From Microlunatus flavus (GTDB taxonomy: Bacteria; Actinomycetota; Actinomycetes; Propionibacteriales; Propionibacteriaceae), in contig NZ_FOFA01000005.1 of assembly GCF_900110855.1 (NCBI RefSeq), forward strand, positions 62,001 through 126,000: a stretch of DNA of 64,000 nucleotides. The letters run 5' to 3'. The position numbers were made by a program, and so were the translations under genes. Below, piece after piece: positions 16,535 to 24,743 of this stretch (its first letter is position 1; every line of letters begins with the position of its first letter). The notes under the pieces were generated by a model. That model was not told where the DNA came from. It saw only the letters and a program-made list of their open reading frames with translations, and made no database searches.

Positions 16535-16912
16535 GTGGCCCCGAAGACGCGCTGGATCAGCGACATCGACACCGACGTCCCGCCGAGCGGCGACGGCTGC
16601 GTCGAGTGCGGCAGCAGCGGCGGGTGGTGGTTCCACCTGCGCCGCTGCGCGACGTGCGGCCACATCGGCTGCTGCGACAACTCGCTCGGCCGCCACGCGA
16701 CGGCGCACGCGACCTCGACGCACCACCGCTACATCCAGTCCTTCGAGCCGGGCGAGGACTGGTTCTGGGACTACGAGGAGCAGGTCGCCGGCGAGGGCCC
16801 GCAGCTCGCCGCCCCCCGGTCGCACCCCGACGACCAGCCCACCCCCGGCCCCGCCGGCCGCGTGCCCGCCGACTGGCAGCGCCAGCTCGCAGCAGACGCG
16901 GATCGGGCCTGA
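16535..16912 (+). CDS. UBP-type zinc finger protein
   Basis: A 125-residue protein dominated by a ZnF-UBP domain: CVECGSSGGWWFHLRRCATCGHIGCCD, then SLGRHATAHATSTHHRYIQSFEPGEDWFWDYEE. All Cys/His zinc ligands are present. In eukaryotes this fold binds the ubiquitin C-terminus; bacterial stand-alone versions are of unknown function. GTG 16535 follows GAGGAG. A strong terminator follows immediately. Confidence 0.88.
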   Translation: MAPKTRWISDIDTDVPPSGDGCVECGSSGGWWFHLRRCATCGHIGCCDNSLGRHATAHATSTHHRYIQSFEPGEDWFWDYEEQVAGEGPQLAAPRSHPDDQPTPGPAGRVPADWQRQLAADADRA

Positions 16913-16920
16913 GAGCACGA

Positions 16921-16975
16921 CGGCCGACCCGCCCAGAGGCGGGTCGGCCGCATGCCGTCCGGCGCGAGCCGGACG
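16921..16975. terminator. Double hairpin terminator between convergent genes
   Basis: There is a perfect 13-bp stem at 16921-16933/16938-16950 (loop CAGA) and a second perfect 8-bp stem at 16956-16963/16968-16975 (loop GCGA). They lie between the convergent UBP zinc-finger and moeZ genes and can stop transcription from both sides. Confidence 0.85.
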
Positions 16976-16982
16976 CTCGCGC

Positions 16983-18155
16983 TCAGTACGCGGGCTGGCT
17001 CGGGTCGATCTCGTTGACCCAGGCGCTGACGCCGCCGCCGACGTGCACGGCGTCGGAGAGGCCGGCGCCGCGGACGATGGCCAGCACCTCCGACGAGCGG
17101 ACGCCGGTCTTGCAGTAGAGGACGACCTGCTTGTCCTGCGGCAGGCCGCCGAGCGCCTCACCGGTCTGGAAGTCGCCCTTGGGGATCAGCACCGAGCCGG
17201 GAATGAGGTTGATGTCCCGCTCGACCGACTCGCGGACGTCGACGAGGAGGAAGTCCTTCTCGCCGCGCTCGCGCTCCTCGAGCCACTCCTCCAGCTGGCG
17301 CACGCCGATCGTGTGCCCGGCGACGGCCTGCGCGGCCTCGTCGGTGATCGCGCCGCAGAACGCCTCGTAGTCGATCAGCTCGGTGATCGGCGTCCCGTTC
17401 GGGTCCTTGCGCAGCTTGAGCGTCGTGTACTTCATCTCGAGCGCGTCGTAGACCATGAGCCGCCCGATCAGCGGGTCGCCGATGCCGGTGATCAGCTTGA
17501 TCGCCTCGGTGACCATGATCGAACCGATCGACGCGCACAGCACGCCGAGCACGCCGCCCTCGGCGCACGAGGGAACCATGCCGGGCGGCGGGGCCTCGGG
17601 GTAGAGGTCGCGGTACTGGGGTCCGTGGTCGGCCCAGAACACGCTGGCCTGGCCCTCGAAGCGGAAGATCGAGCCCCACACGTACGGCTTGTGCGACAGC
17701 ACGGCGGCGTCGTTGACGAGGTAGCGCGTCGCGAAGTTGTCGGTGCCGTCGAGGATCAGGTCGTACTGCGCGAAGATCTCCATGACGTTGTCGTTGTCGA
17801 GACGGACGTCGTGGGTGATGACCTTGACGAGCGGGTTGACCTCGGCGATCGACTCCTTGGCCGACTGGGCCTTGGACTTCCCGATGTCGGACTGGCCGTG
17901 GATGATCTGGCGCTGCAGGTTGGACTCGTCGACGGTGTCGAACTCGACGATGCCCAGCGTGCCCACGCCCGCAGCGGCGAGGTAGAGCAGCGCCGGGCTG
18001 CCCAGGCCGCCGGCGCCGATGACGAGGACGCGGGCGTTCTTCAGCCGCTTCTGGCCCACCATGCCCACGTCCGGGATGATGAGGTGCCGGCTGTAGCGAC
18101 GGACCTCTTCGGTCGTCAGCTCCTCGGCGGGTTCGACCAGCGGTGGCAGCGCCAC
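16983..18155 (-). CDS. moeZ: Adenylyltransferase/sulfurtransferase MoeZ
   Basis: A 390-residue fusion of an E1/MoeB-like adenylyltransferase (RYSRHLIIPDVG, VLVIGAGGLGSPALLYLAAAGVG, DGTDNFATRYL; residues ~15-260) and a C-terminal rhodanese domain (residues ~285-390, catalytic Cys in VVLYCKTGVRS near residue 355). MoeZ activates ubiquitin-like sulfur carriers such as MoaD, CysO and ThiS-type proteins for molybdopterin, cysteine and thioamide synthesis. The adenylyltransferase zinc Cys pairs found in many MoeB proteins are not evident. The start is a GTG after AGGAGG. Length matches mycobacterial MoeZ. Confidence 0.95.
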   Translation of the reverse strand: MALPPLVEPAEELTTEEVRRYSRHLIIPDVGMVGQKRLKNARVLVIGAGGLGSPALLYLAAAGVGTLGIVEFDTVDESNLQRQIIHGQSDIGKSKAQSAKESIAEVNPLVKVITHDVRLDNDNVMEIFAQYDLILDGTDNFATRYLVNDAAVLSHKPYVWGSIFRFEGQASVFWADHGPQYRDLYPEAPPPGMVPSCAEGGVLGVLCASIGSIMVTEAIKLITGIGDPLIGRLMVYDALEMKYTTLKLRKDPNGTPITELIDYEAFCGAITDEAAQAVAGHTIGVRQLEEWLEERERGEKDFLLVDVRESVERDINLIPGSVLIPKGDFQTGEALGGLPQDKQVVLYCKTGVRSSEVLAIVRGAGLSDAVHVGGGVSAWVNEIDPSQPAY

Positions 18156-18283
18156 GGTTCCTCCTGCTCTCGTGCGGGCCCGGTTCGACGGTTCCTCGTC
18201 GGGCACCCGATCGTCAGGCCGAACAGCCCGCCGACCCCGCCTATTCCGTACGGCGGGACGGCGGGCGCCGGTCGGGGCCGCGC

Positions 18284-18670
18284 CTACCGCTCCTGGGCGT
18301 CCGCCGGGGGCGGCACCGCGGCGTCGACGACCGCGGAGGTGCCGGCCGGCCGGGCGGTGAAGTCCTCGGTCCGCTCCTGCAGACGGGTGATCGAGGCGGA
18401 GTCGCCCAGCGGGAGCACGACGTGCACGGCGTCGCTGCTGCTCACCACGCGCGTGTCCATGACCTGGTCGACGAGGTCGCCGCGCACCTCGGCGGGCGCG
18501 TCGGGGTGGTGGCGGTGCAGGGCGACCTGCGCGGTCCCGTGCGGCTCGGTCGATCCGCTCACGTCGGCGGAGGCGACGAGCCGGCCCTCGTGCCGCGCCT
18601 CCAGGAAGGCCTCCTCCTGCGCCCGCTCCTGCCCGTCCCGCTGCTGCCCGTCCTGGCCAGGGGTGTCCAT
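18284..18670 (-). CDS. Hypothetical protein
   Basis: A 128-residue polar protein with no recognised domain. The first 30 residues are rich in Gln, Asp and Glu. The central part (VASADVSGSTEPHGTAQVALHR) looks like beta strands and the tail is Ala/Pro-rich. ATG 18670 has GAGGAG upstream, supporting translation. It sits alone between moeZ and the kinase-like gene. No function can be given. Confidence 0.6.
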   Translation of the reverse strand: MDTPGQDGQQRDGQERAQEEAFLEARHEGRLVASADVSGSTEPHGTAQVALHRHHPDAPAEVRGDLVDQVMDTRVVSSSDAVHVVLPLGDSASITRLQERTEDFTARPAGTSAVVDAAVPPPADAQER

Positions 18671-18817
18671 GCTGCTCTCCTCGTGCTTCGTCGGTTGGGG
18701 TGCGGGCAGCTGGTCGGGGGTCCGGCGCCGGGTGCCCGCCCACCCTGGCACCCGAGCGGGCGCCTGTCCCCCATCCCTGCGGGTGGGGGCTCAGGCCGGG
18801 CACAGGTCGCCCACCCG

Positions 18818-19639
18818 TCAGCGCTGGACCGCCTTGACGACGGTCGTCGCCCAGGTCACGTCCTCCGGCGACACCTCTCCGGCGCCGAGGCACGCCGCCA
18901 GCTCCGCCACCGTCCGGACGACCACCCAGGCGCGGGCCCGGTCCTCGTCCAGGCCGGCCGCGTCCACCACCGCGTAGAAGCGCTCCAGCAGGTCCCCGCG
19001 CAGGTCGTCGCTCGCCGCGGCCCCCTCCCAGGGCCGCAGGACCGCCGCGACCTCGTACGCCGGGTCGCCGGTGACCGGCCGCGGGGCCAACGCGACCCAG
19101 GTCCCGTCCGGGCCACGCCGGACGGTGCCCGGTCGCAGGTCGCCGTGCAGCAGCACCGGCGCGGCCTCGTGCGGGTCGACGAGGCCGGGCGTCCACGCCC
19201 GCACCTGGTCGAGGAACCGTCGCGGCACCGCTGCCCCGACGGACGCCCGCTCGAGGGCCGCCAGCCACCCGGGCGCGAGGTCGGCGAGCGCCGGCGGCTG
19301 CGGGAGCGGCGCCCGGTGCAGCTGCGCGTGGAGCGTGCCGATCGCCGTGCCCGCGTCGTACGGGTCCGCGCCGGTCAGGTCCTCGTCGGGGTCGGTGCGC
19401 CCGGTCAGCAGCAGGTGGCGCCGGGGGTCCGCGCGCAGCAGCCGGACGGCTCCCGCGCCGTTCCAGGCGCGCAGCGCCAGGTGCTCGTGCGGGGAGCCGT
19501 CCGGTGCGTGCTCCAGCAGGGCGGCGTCACCGGCGTCGGTCAGGACCGGCACCGAGCGCCGGGCGCCCCCGCGGAACGGCCCGTCGAGGCGGAGGTCCCA
19601 CTCGCGGGCGACCTCGCCCAGCAGCCGGTCCCCGCTCAC
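18818..19639 (-). CDS. APH(6)-like kinase-fold protein with degenerate active site
   Basis: A 273-residue protein of the aminoglycoside/hydroxyurea phosphotransferase family (streptomycin 6-kinase type). The Brenner motif reads HGDLRPGTV and the following metal-binding stretch reads VALAPRPVTGDPAYEVA. The family pattern is HGDLxxxN and IDPKxxxGDPAYE, so the catalytic-loop Asn is Thr and the Mg-binding Asp is Ala. It is likely a pseudokinase or an inactive relic, and resistance should not be inferred. GTG 19639 overlaps the upstream GNAT stop by 4 bp. Confidence 0.8.
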   Translation of the reverse strand: MSGDRLLGEVAREWDLRLDGPFRGGARRSVPVLTDAGDAALLEHAPDGSPHEHLALRAWNGAGAVRLLRADPRRHLLLTGRTDPDEDLTGADPYDAGTAIGTLHAQLHRAPLPQPPALADLAPGWLAALERASVGAAVPRRFLDQVRAWTPGLVDPHEAAPVLLHGDLRPGTVRRGPDGTWVALAPRPVTGDPAYEVAAVLRPWEGAAASDDLRGDLLERFYAVVDAAGLDEDRARAWVVVRTVAELAACLGAGEVSPEDVTWATTVVKAVQR

Positions 19640-20685
19640 CCCTCCACGCCGGCGTCGAGGTAGCGGTGCCAGGACTCGGTGCGGTGGTCGACGACCCAGC
19701 CCATGGAGAGGTAGAGGCCGTCGGCGTTGGTCGAGGAGTCGGCGTCGACCTCGAGCGCGACCCGCGGCCGCCCGCGGCGGGCGGCGTCGCCGATGACCGT
19801 GTTGAGCAGGGCCTTCGCGACCCCGCGACCGCGTGCCCGCCGGTGCACCCCGATGTAGTCGACGTAGCTCCCGTACGCCCCGGTCGCGTCGGGCGGCGAC
19901 ACCGAGCTGATGAGCGCGCCGCCCGGGCGCCACCCGCCGTCGAGCTCCACCTCGGCGACCCACCAGTGGTCCCAGCGGTGCCAGGGGTCCTCCTGGAGCC
20001 GGACGACGAACTCGGCGAACCCCTCCCGGTAGGAGTTGAAGTGGTCGGCGAAGGACTGCTCGAGCACCAGGTGCACGGTCTGCAGGTCCTCGGCCGTGGG
20101 CAGCCCGTTGGCGTGCTCGTGCACGCGGCGCACCCGGACCCCGTCCCGCGGGGCCGGCAGCGCACCGGGCTGACCCTCCCCGGGCGCCACGGGGCGGACC
20201 ATCTGCAGCCAGGTGCGGACGCAGGTGTAGCCGGCGGCCGCGAGCCACGTCCGCTGCCGGTCGTCGTCGGCGTCGGCGCCCGAGTCGAGCTGCGTCTGCG
20301 GCACCCGCCGCAGCGCGGCGACCTCGGCGGCCTCGCGGTCGGCCCAGGCCAGGAGCCCGCGGGCGACGGCGTCCTGCACCGGTGCGCCGTCCAGGTCGGG
20401 CGCCACCAGGACCGTCACCTCGGTGCGGCCCGCCGCCCGGTCGTGGACCACGCCCCACCCGACGACGGCACCGCGCGGGTCCAGCACGACGCGCTGGCGC
20501 CGGGTCCAGCTGGCGGGCCCCACGACGAGCGCGGTGAGGGTGGCGACGTCGACCGGCGTGCTGCTGCCCGCGCGGCGGTTGGCGGCGAGCAGCGCGGTGA
20601 GGGCGCCGATGTCGGCGTCGCCCGGGACGCGGGCCGACCAGCCCTCGGGCAGCGTGGGCCGCTCACGTTCCTGCACGGGTGCCAT
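19636..20685 (-). CDS. Double-domain GNAT N-acetyltransferase
   Basis: A 349-residue protein with two GNAT-type halves. The C-terminal one is complete, with the acetyl-CoA loop IGVHRRARGRGVAKALL near residue 285 and LEVDADSSTNADGLYLSMGW near 320. The N-terminal half (residues 15-130) is divergent. The arrangement resembles mycothiol synthase-like proteins, though synteny gives no support for mshD itself. It is coupled to the kinase-like gene downstream through GTGA. Confidence 0.85.
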   Translation of the reverse strand: MAPVQERERPTLPEGWSARVPGDADIGALTALLAANRRAGSSTPVDVATLTALVVGPASWTRRQRVVLDPRGAVVGWGVVHDRAAGRTEVTVLVAPDLDGAPVQDAVARGLLAWADREAAEVAALRRVPQTQLDSGADADDDRQRTWLAAAGYTCVRTWLQMVRPVAPGEGQPGALPAPRDGVRVRRVHEHANGLPTAEDLQTVHLVLEQSFADHFNSYREGFAEFVVRLQEDPWHRWDHWWVAEVELDGGWRPGGALISSVSPPDATGAYGSYVDYIGVHRRARGRGVAKALLNTVIGDAARRGRPRVALEVDADSSTNADGLYLSMGWVVDHRTESWHRYLDAGVEG

Positions 20686-20715
20686 CGCCCGATCCTCGCA
20701 GCCCCGGGGCGTCCC

Positions 20716-21741
20716 TCAGCGCCCGAGGGGCGCGACCCACGTCGCGTCCGGCAGGTCAGGGGTGCTCTCGGCCACCGACGGGCCCGCCGCCCGGGCCGGC
20801 ACCGGCGTCGTCCGCCGGACGCAGGCCCGGCGGCCCTGCCAGAGGATCAGCGCGACGGCCAGCGCGTGCACCACGAGGCCCGGGAAGAAGTCCCCGGGCG
20901 AGCCCGTGGTGGAACCGTCGACGAACGAGTCGGTGTAGCCGCCGTAGGTGATGGTGACGACGCCGACACCGACGTTGTTGACGACGTGCATCGCGATGCC
21001 CGCCTCGAGACCGCCGGTGCGCCAGTTCGCGAGGCACGCCGTCACCGCGAGGGTGGCGATGCTCAGCAGGATCCAGGGGTCGGGGCTGCCGTGCGCCGCC
21101 GAGAACAGGCCGGCAGAGACCACCGTGCTGACCACGAGCCCGGCGATCGGACGCGCGAAGAAGCCGCCCACGTTCTGCACGAGCCAGCCGCGGAACAGGA
21201 CCTCCTCCCCCGCCGCCTGGAACGGGGTGACGACGACGGCCATGACCAGCAGCTGCGCTCAGTGGTCGGGCCGCCCCGGCTCCACCGGGTCGACGAACGA
21301 CCCGACGCCGAGGTAGAGCGCCCAGACCGGCAGGCAGACGAGCAGGCAGCGCCCGAGCCACGTCCAGCGGAGCCGGCCCGTGACCGAGGAGACCCAGCCC
21401 GGCCGGACACGGTGGGCGATCGCGACGGCCAGCGCGGCGACCGGGATGAGCGCCGCCAGGGACAGGTCGAGCTCGAGGTTGGTGACCGGGCTCCACTCCT
21501 CGTCCAACGTCCCCACCCAGCGGTCCGGCAGGGGGCCGTCGAGCGCCTCGAAGGTGCCGAAGACGACGACGAGCGCGACGAGCAGGAGCCCCACGAGCAG
21601 GAGCAGCGAGACCAGCGGGCGCCACCAGCGCCAGCGGGGCCCGCGCAGCAGCTGGTGGTACGCCACCGGCTGCGCGGGCAGGAGCGTCGGGTCCGCCCGC
21701 CGTCGTCGCCCGAGTGGGAGCACGGGCTCGGGGCTGGTCAC
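20716..21741 (-). pseudogene. CPBP intramembrane metalloprotease, interrupted by an in-frame TGA
   Basis: One reading frame of 342 codons from GTG 21741 to 20716 encodes a CPBP (CAAX prenyl protease 2-like) membrane protease, but codon 161 (21259-21261) is TGA. The part before it holds the N-terminal helices (LVSLLLLVGLLLVALVVVFG and further). The part after it holds the catalytic EEVLFRG motif and the later conserved FSAAHGSPD and HVVNNVG. The interrupted junction (VEPGRPDH-stop-AQLLVMAVVVTPFQ) is exactly where one helix should continue, so TGG to TGA is the likely change. An internal ATG at 21243 could give a truncated product. It may also be a sequencing error. Confidence 0.8.
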
Positions 21742-21896
21742 GGCGCGAGCCTCCCACCACCCGGCGTGGCCCCGCCGCAGGCCAGCCGCTCGTCGGCCTG
21801 CCGGTTGCCCTCGCTCATCCGGTCGAGGAAGGCGAGGACGTGACGCAGCTCCTCGGGCCCGGCCGCGCGCAGGGCCGCCGAGGTCGGCAGCCCCAC
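21738..21896 (-). CDS. Possible small upstream ORF coupled to the CPBP gene
   Basis: A 52-codon frame from GTG 21896 ends with a TGA overlapping the CPBP GTG start (GTGA). The middle (EELRHVLAFLDRMSEGNRQADERLA) would be an amphipathic helix. The ribosome-binding site is poor (AAAGG very close to the start) and no family is recognised. The overlap is the main reason to list it; it could be a coincidental open frame. Confidence 0.3.
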   Translation of the reverse strand: MGLPTSAALRAAGPEELRHVLAFLDRMSEGNRQADERLACGGATPGGGRLAP

Positions 21897-21903
21897 TACC
21901 TTT

Positions 21904-21938
21904 GCTGCGAAGTGTCTTCGGTCTGAAGATCTCGCAGC
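21904..21938. promoter_or_regulatory. Nested dyad upstream of the FAD monooxygenase
   Basis: Outer arms GCTGCGA (21904-21910) and TCGCAGC (21932-21938) enclose inner arms TCTTC (21915-21919) and GAAGA (21925-21929). The element lies in the short divergent gap, 16 bp before the monooxygenase ATG and just before the GAGGAG ribosome-binding site. It could be an operator or an mRNA hairpin controlling translation; no regulator gene adjoins it. Confidence 0.4.
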
Positions 21939-21953
21939 ACGAGGAGCGGGTGC

Positions 21954-23156
21954 ATGGCAGCACGACGGGTCGTCGTCTCGGGAGCGAGCATCGCGGGCCT
22001 CTCGGCCGCCTGGTGGCTCAGCCGCACGGGCTGGCGGGTGACGGTGCTCGAGCGGGCCGCCGGGTTCCGCGACGGCGGGCAGAACGTCGACGTCCGCGGC
22101 GTGGCGCACACGGTGCTCGACCGGATGGGCCTCACCGAGGCGGTCGCCGCGCAGAACACCACCGAGACCGGGACGGTCCTCGTCGGGCCCGACGGCCGCG
22201 AGGTCGCCGAGCTCCCCTCCGAAGGCCCGGACGGCGCCACCGCCGAGCTGGAGGTGCTGCGCGGCGACTTCGCCCGGGTGCTGCTCGACGCCCTCCCCGA
22301 CGACGTCGAGGTCCGCTACGACCAGACGATCGACGCGGTCGACGAGCGGGCCGACGGGATCGCCCTGCGCCTGGCGTCGGGCGAGGAGCTCGAGGCCGAC
22401 CTGCTCGTCGTCGCCGAGGGCGTGCGCTCCCGGACGCGCGACCGGCTCTTCGGGGCGCAGGTCGAGCGGCGGGGGCTCGGCGTCGCGATGGTCTTCGGCA
22501 CCATCCCCCGCACCCCCGACGACGACGACCGCTGGCGCTGGCTCACCGCCGACCGCGGCCGCCGAGTGCACCTGCGCCCGGACAACCACGGCACCACCCG
22601 GGCGATGCTCTGCCTCGCCACCGCCGACGACCTGGCCGCGCTGGACCGCGGAGCGGCGCTCGAGCGCCTCCGGGCGGCGTTCGGCGACGCCGGCTGGCAG
22701 GCGCCCCGCGTGCTCGACGGGTTCGCCACGAGCGACGACGTGTACGTCGACCAGCTCACCCAGATCCGGATGCCGACCTGGCACCGCGGCCGGGTCTGCC
22801 TGGTCGGCGACGCGGCCTGGTGCGTCACCCCGATGGGCGGCGGCGGCTCCTCGCTGGCGCTGACCGGCGGGTACGTGCTCGCGGCCTCGCTCTCGGGAGG
22901 CGACGGCAGCGGCCCGGGGATCGAGGCCGGGCTCGCGGCGTACGAGGCGTGGATGCGCCCGCTCGTCGACGACGTCCAGGGCATCCCGCGCGGCGTCGTG
23001 CGGCTGGCCTTCCCGCGCAGCGCCCTCGCGCTGCGGGCGCGCAACCTCGTGCTCGCAGGGATCCTGCGCTCCCCGCTCTCGAGGGTGGTCGGCCGGCTGT
23101 TCTCGGTGGCCGACGACCCGCGCCCGCTGCCGGAGCTGCACGCAACGGTTGCGTGA
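21954..23156 (+). CDS. FAD-dependent monooxygenase
   Basis: A 400-residue class A flavoprotein hydroxylase. The N-terminal dinucleotide fold is VVVSGASIAGLSAAWWLSRTG, where the usual GxGxxG reads SGASIAG as in several actinobacterial members. The second FAD motif is VCLVGDAAWCVTPMGGGGSSLAL near residue 285. Such enzymes hydroxylate aromatics or inactivate antibiotics such as tetracycline and rifampicin; the substrate is not predictable here. ATG 21954 has GAGGAG seven bases upstream. Confidence 0.88.
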   Translation: MAARRVVVSGASIAGLSAAWWLSRTGWRVTVLERAAGFRDGGQNVDVRGVAHTVLDRMGLTEAVAAQNTTETGTVLVGPDGREVAELPSEGPDGATAELEVLRGDFARVLLDALPDDVEVRYDQTIDAVDERADGIALRLASGEELEADLLVVAEGVRSRTRDRLFGAQVERRGLGVAMVFGTIPRTPDDDDRWRWLTADRGRRVHLRPDNHGTTRAMLCLATADDLAALDRGAALERLRAAFGDAGWQAPRVLDGFATSDDVYVDQLTQIRMPTWHRGRVCLVGDAAWCVTPMGGGGSSLALTGGYVLAASLSGGDGSGPGIEAGLAAYEAWMRPLVDDVQGIPRGVVRLAFPRSALALRARNLVLAGILRSPLSRVVGRLFSVADDPRPLPELHATVA

Positions 23157-23255
23157 CGCGCCCGGAGGGGTCTCGCCAGATCGGCGGGTGACCGGGAGAC
23201 TACGGGCACGTCGCCGTCCGGGGCAGCCCGCGGCCGAGACCTGCACGGAGGTTCC

Positions 23256-24743
23256 ATGAGCACCTCGACCGTCCGAGGAGGGCTGCGCGGCGAGCTGTGG
23301 CGCCGCAAGCCCGTCGGGGAGAGCGCACATCCCCACGGGCCCCAGCTCACCCGCTCGATCGGCACCTTCCAGCTGACCATGTTCGGCGTCGGCGCCACCA
23401 TCGGCACGGGCATCTTCTTCGTGCTCGGCTCGGCGGTGCCGCAGGCCGGGCCGGCGGTGGTGCTCTCCTTCGTCCTCGCCGGCATCGCGGCCGGGCTCGC
23501 CGCCATCTGCTACGCCGAGCTCGCGTCGTCGGTCCCGGTCTCCGGCAGCACCTACTCCTACGCGTACGCGACCCTCGGCGAGGTCGTCGCGATGGGCGTC
23601 GCCGCCTGCCTGCTCCTCGAGTACGGGGTGTCGACCGCCGCCGTGGCCGTCGGCTGGTCCGGCTACCTCAACGAGGCGGTCAGCAACATCTTCGGCGTCG
23701 AGCTGCCCCAAGCCCTGCTCTACGCACCCTTCAACGCCGATCCCGAAGGACCGACCGGCATCATCAACCTGCCGGCCGTCGTCCTGGTCGGGCTGTGCAT
23801 GCTCCTGCTGATCCGCGGGGCCAGCGAGTCGGCCAGGCTGAACGCGATCATGGTCGTGATCAAGCTGACCGTGCTGGCGATGTTCGTCGTGATCTCCTTC
23901 ACGGCCTTCAACGGTGCGAACTTCACCGACTTCGCCCCCCTCGGCAAGGCGGCGATCGGCGCCGCGGCCGGGACGATCTTCTTCTCCTTCATCGGCCTCG
24001 ACGCGGTCTCCACCGCCGGCGACGAGGTGAAGGACCCGCAGCGCACGATGCCGCGCGCGCTGATCGCCGCGCTGGTCATCGTCATCGTCTTCTACGTCCT
24101 CGTGGCCGTCGCGGCGCTCGGGACGCAGCCGTGGACGGAGTTCTCCGGGCAGAAGGAGGCCGGGCTGTCCAAGATCCTCGAGATCGTCACCGGCACGAAC
24201 ATCTGGGGCACCGTCCTCGCCCTCGGCGCCGTGATCTCGATCTTCTCGGTCACCCTCGTCACGCTCTACGGCCAGACCCGGATCCTCTTCGCCATGGGCC
24301 GCGACGGCATGCTGCCGCCGGTCTTCGCCAAGGTCAGCCCGCGCAGCGGGACCCCCGTCAACAACACGATCATCGTGGCCATGATCGTCGCCCTCCTGGC
24401 GGCGTTCGTCCCGCTGGACTACCTGATCGACGTCGTCTCGATCGGCACGCTGACGGCGTTCGTGATCGTCTCGCTCGGCGTGATCATCCTGCGCCGGCGC
24501 GAGCCCGACCTGAAGCGCGGCTTCAAGGTCCCCGGCTACCCCGTGACGCCCGTCCTGTCGATCCTGGCGTGCGCGTACATCCTCTCGAGCCTGCGCGCGA
24601 TCACCTGGCTCGTCTTCGCCGGCTGGGTGCTCGTCTTCCTCGCCTTCTACCTGCTCTACGGCCGCAAGCACTCGGTCGTCGGCAAGATCCAGCGCGGCGA
24701 GCTCACCCCGAACGACATCACCACCGGCGAGCACGACCGATGA
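23256..24743 (+). CDS. Cationic-amino-acid-type APC permease
   Basis: A 495-residue amino acid/polyamine/organocation transporter with about 12-14 membrane helices. It starts with the conserved QLTMFGVGATIGTGIFFVLG segment near residue 45 and contains FFSFIGLDAVSTAGDEVKDPQRTMPRAL near 245, typical of the CAT/YhdG subgroup for basic amino acids. It probably imports amino acids; substrate choice is inference. Its stop overlaps the start of a universal stress protein gene (ATGA). Confidence 0.92.
   Translation: MSTSTVRGGLRGELWRRKPVGESAHPHGPQLTRSIGTFQLTMFGVGATIGTGIFFVLGSAVPQAGPAVVLSFVLAGIAAGLAAICYAELASSVPVSGSTYSYAYATLGEVVAMGVAACLLLEYGVSTAAVAVGWSGYLNEAVSNIFGVELPQALLYAPFNADPEGPTGIINLPAVVLVGLCMLLLIRGASESARLNAIMVVIKLTVLAMFVVISFTAFNGANFTDFAPLGKAAIGAAAGTIFFSFIGLDAVSTAGDEVKDPQRTMPRALIAALVIVIVFYVLVAVAALGTQPWTEFSGQKEAGLSKILEIVTGTNIWGTVLALGAVISIFSVTLVTLYGQTRILFAMGRDGMLPPVFAKVSPRSGTPVNNTIIVAMIVALLAAFVPLDYLIDVVSIGTLTAFVIVSLGVIILRRREPDLKRGFKVPGYPVTPVLSILACAYILSSLRAITWLVFAGWVLVFLAFYLLYGRKHSVVGKIQRGELTPNDITTGEHDR

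Noticed and set aside
18170-18283. Possible tRNA or structured RNA from a GGTTCGA-like string upstream of moeZ
   Set aside because: No acceptor or anticodon stems can be folded around it; the match is chance in G+C-rich DNA.
21738-24734. 998-codon minus-strand frame
   Set aside because: Antisense to the monooxygenase and permease genes. Only its last ~52 codons lie outside them and were listed separately as a doubtful small ORF.
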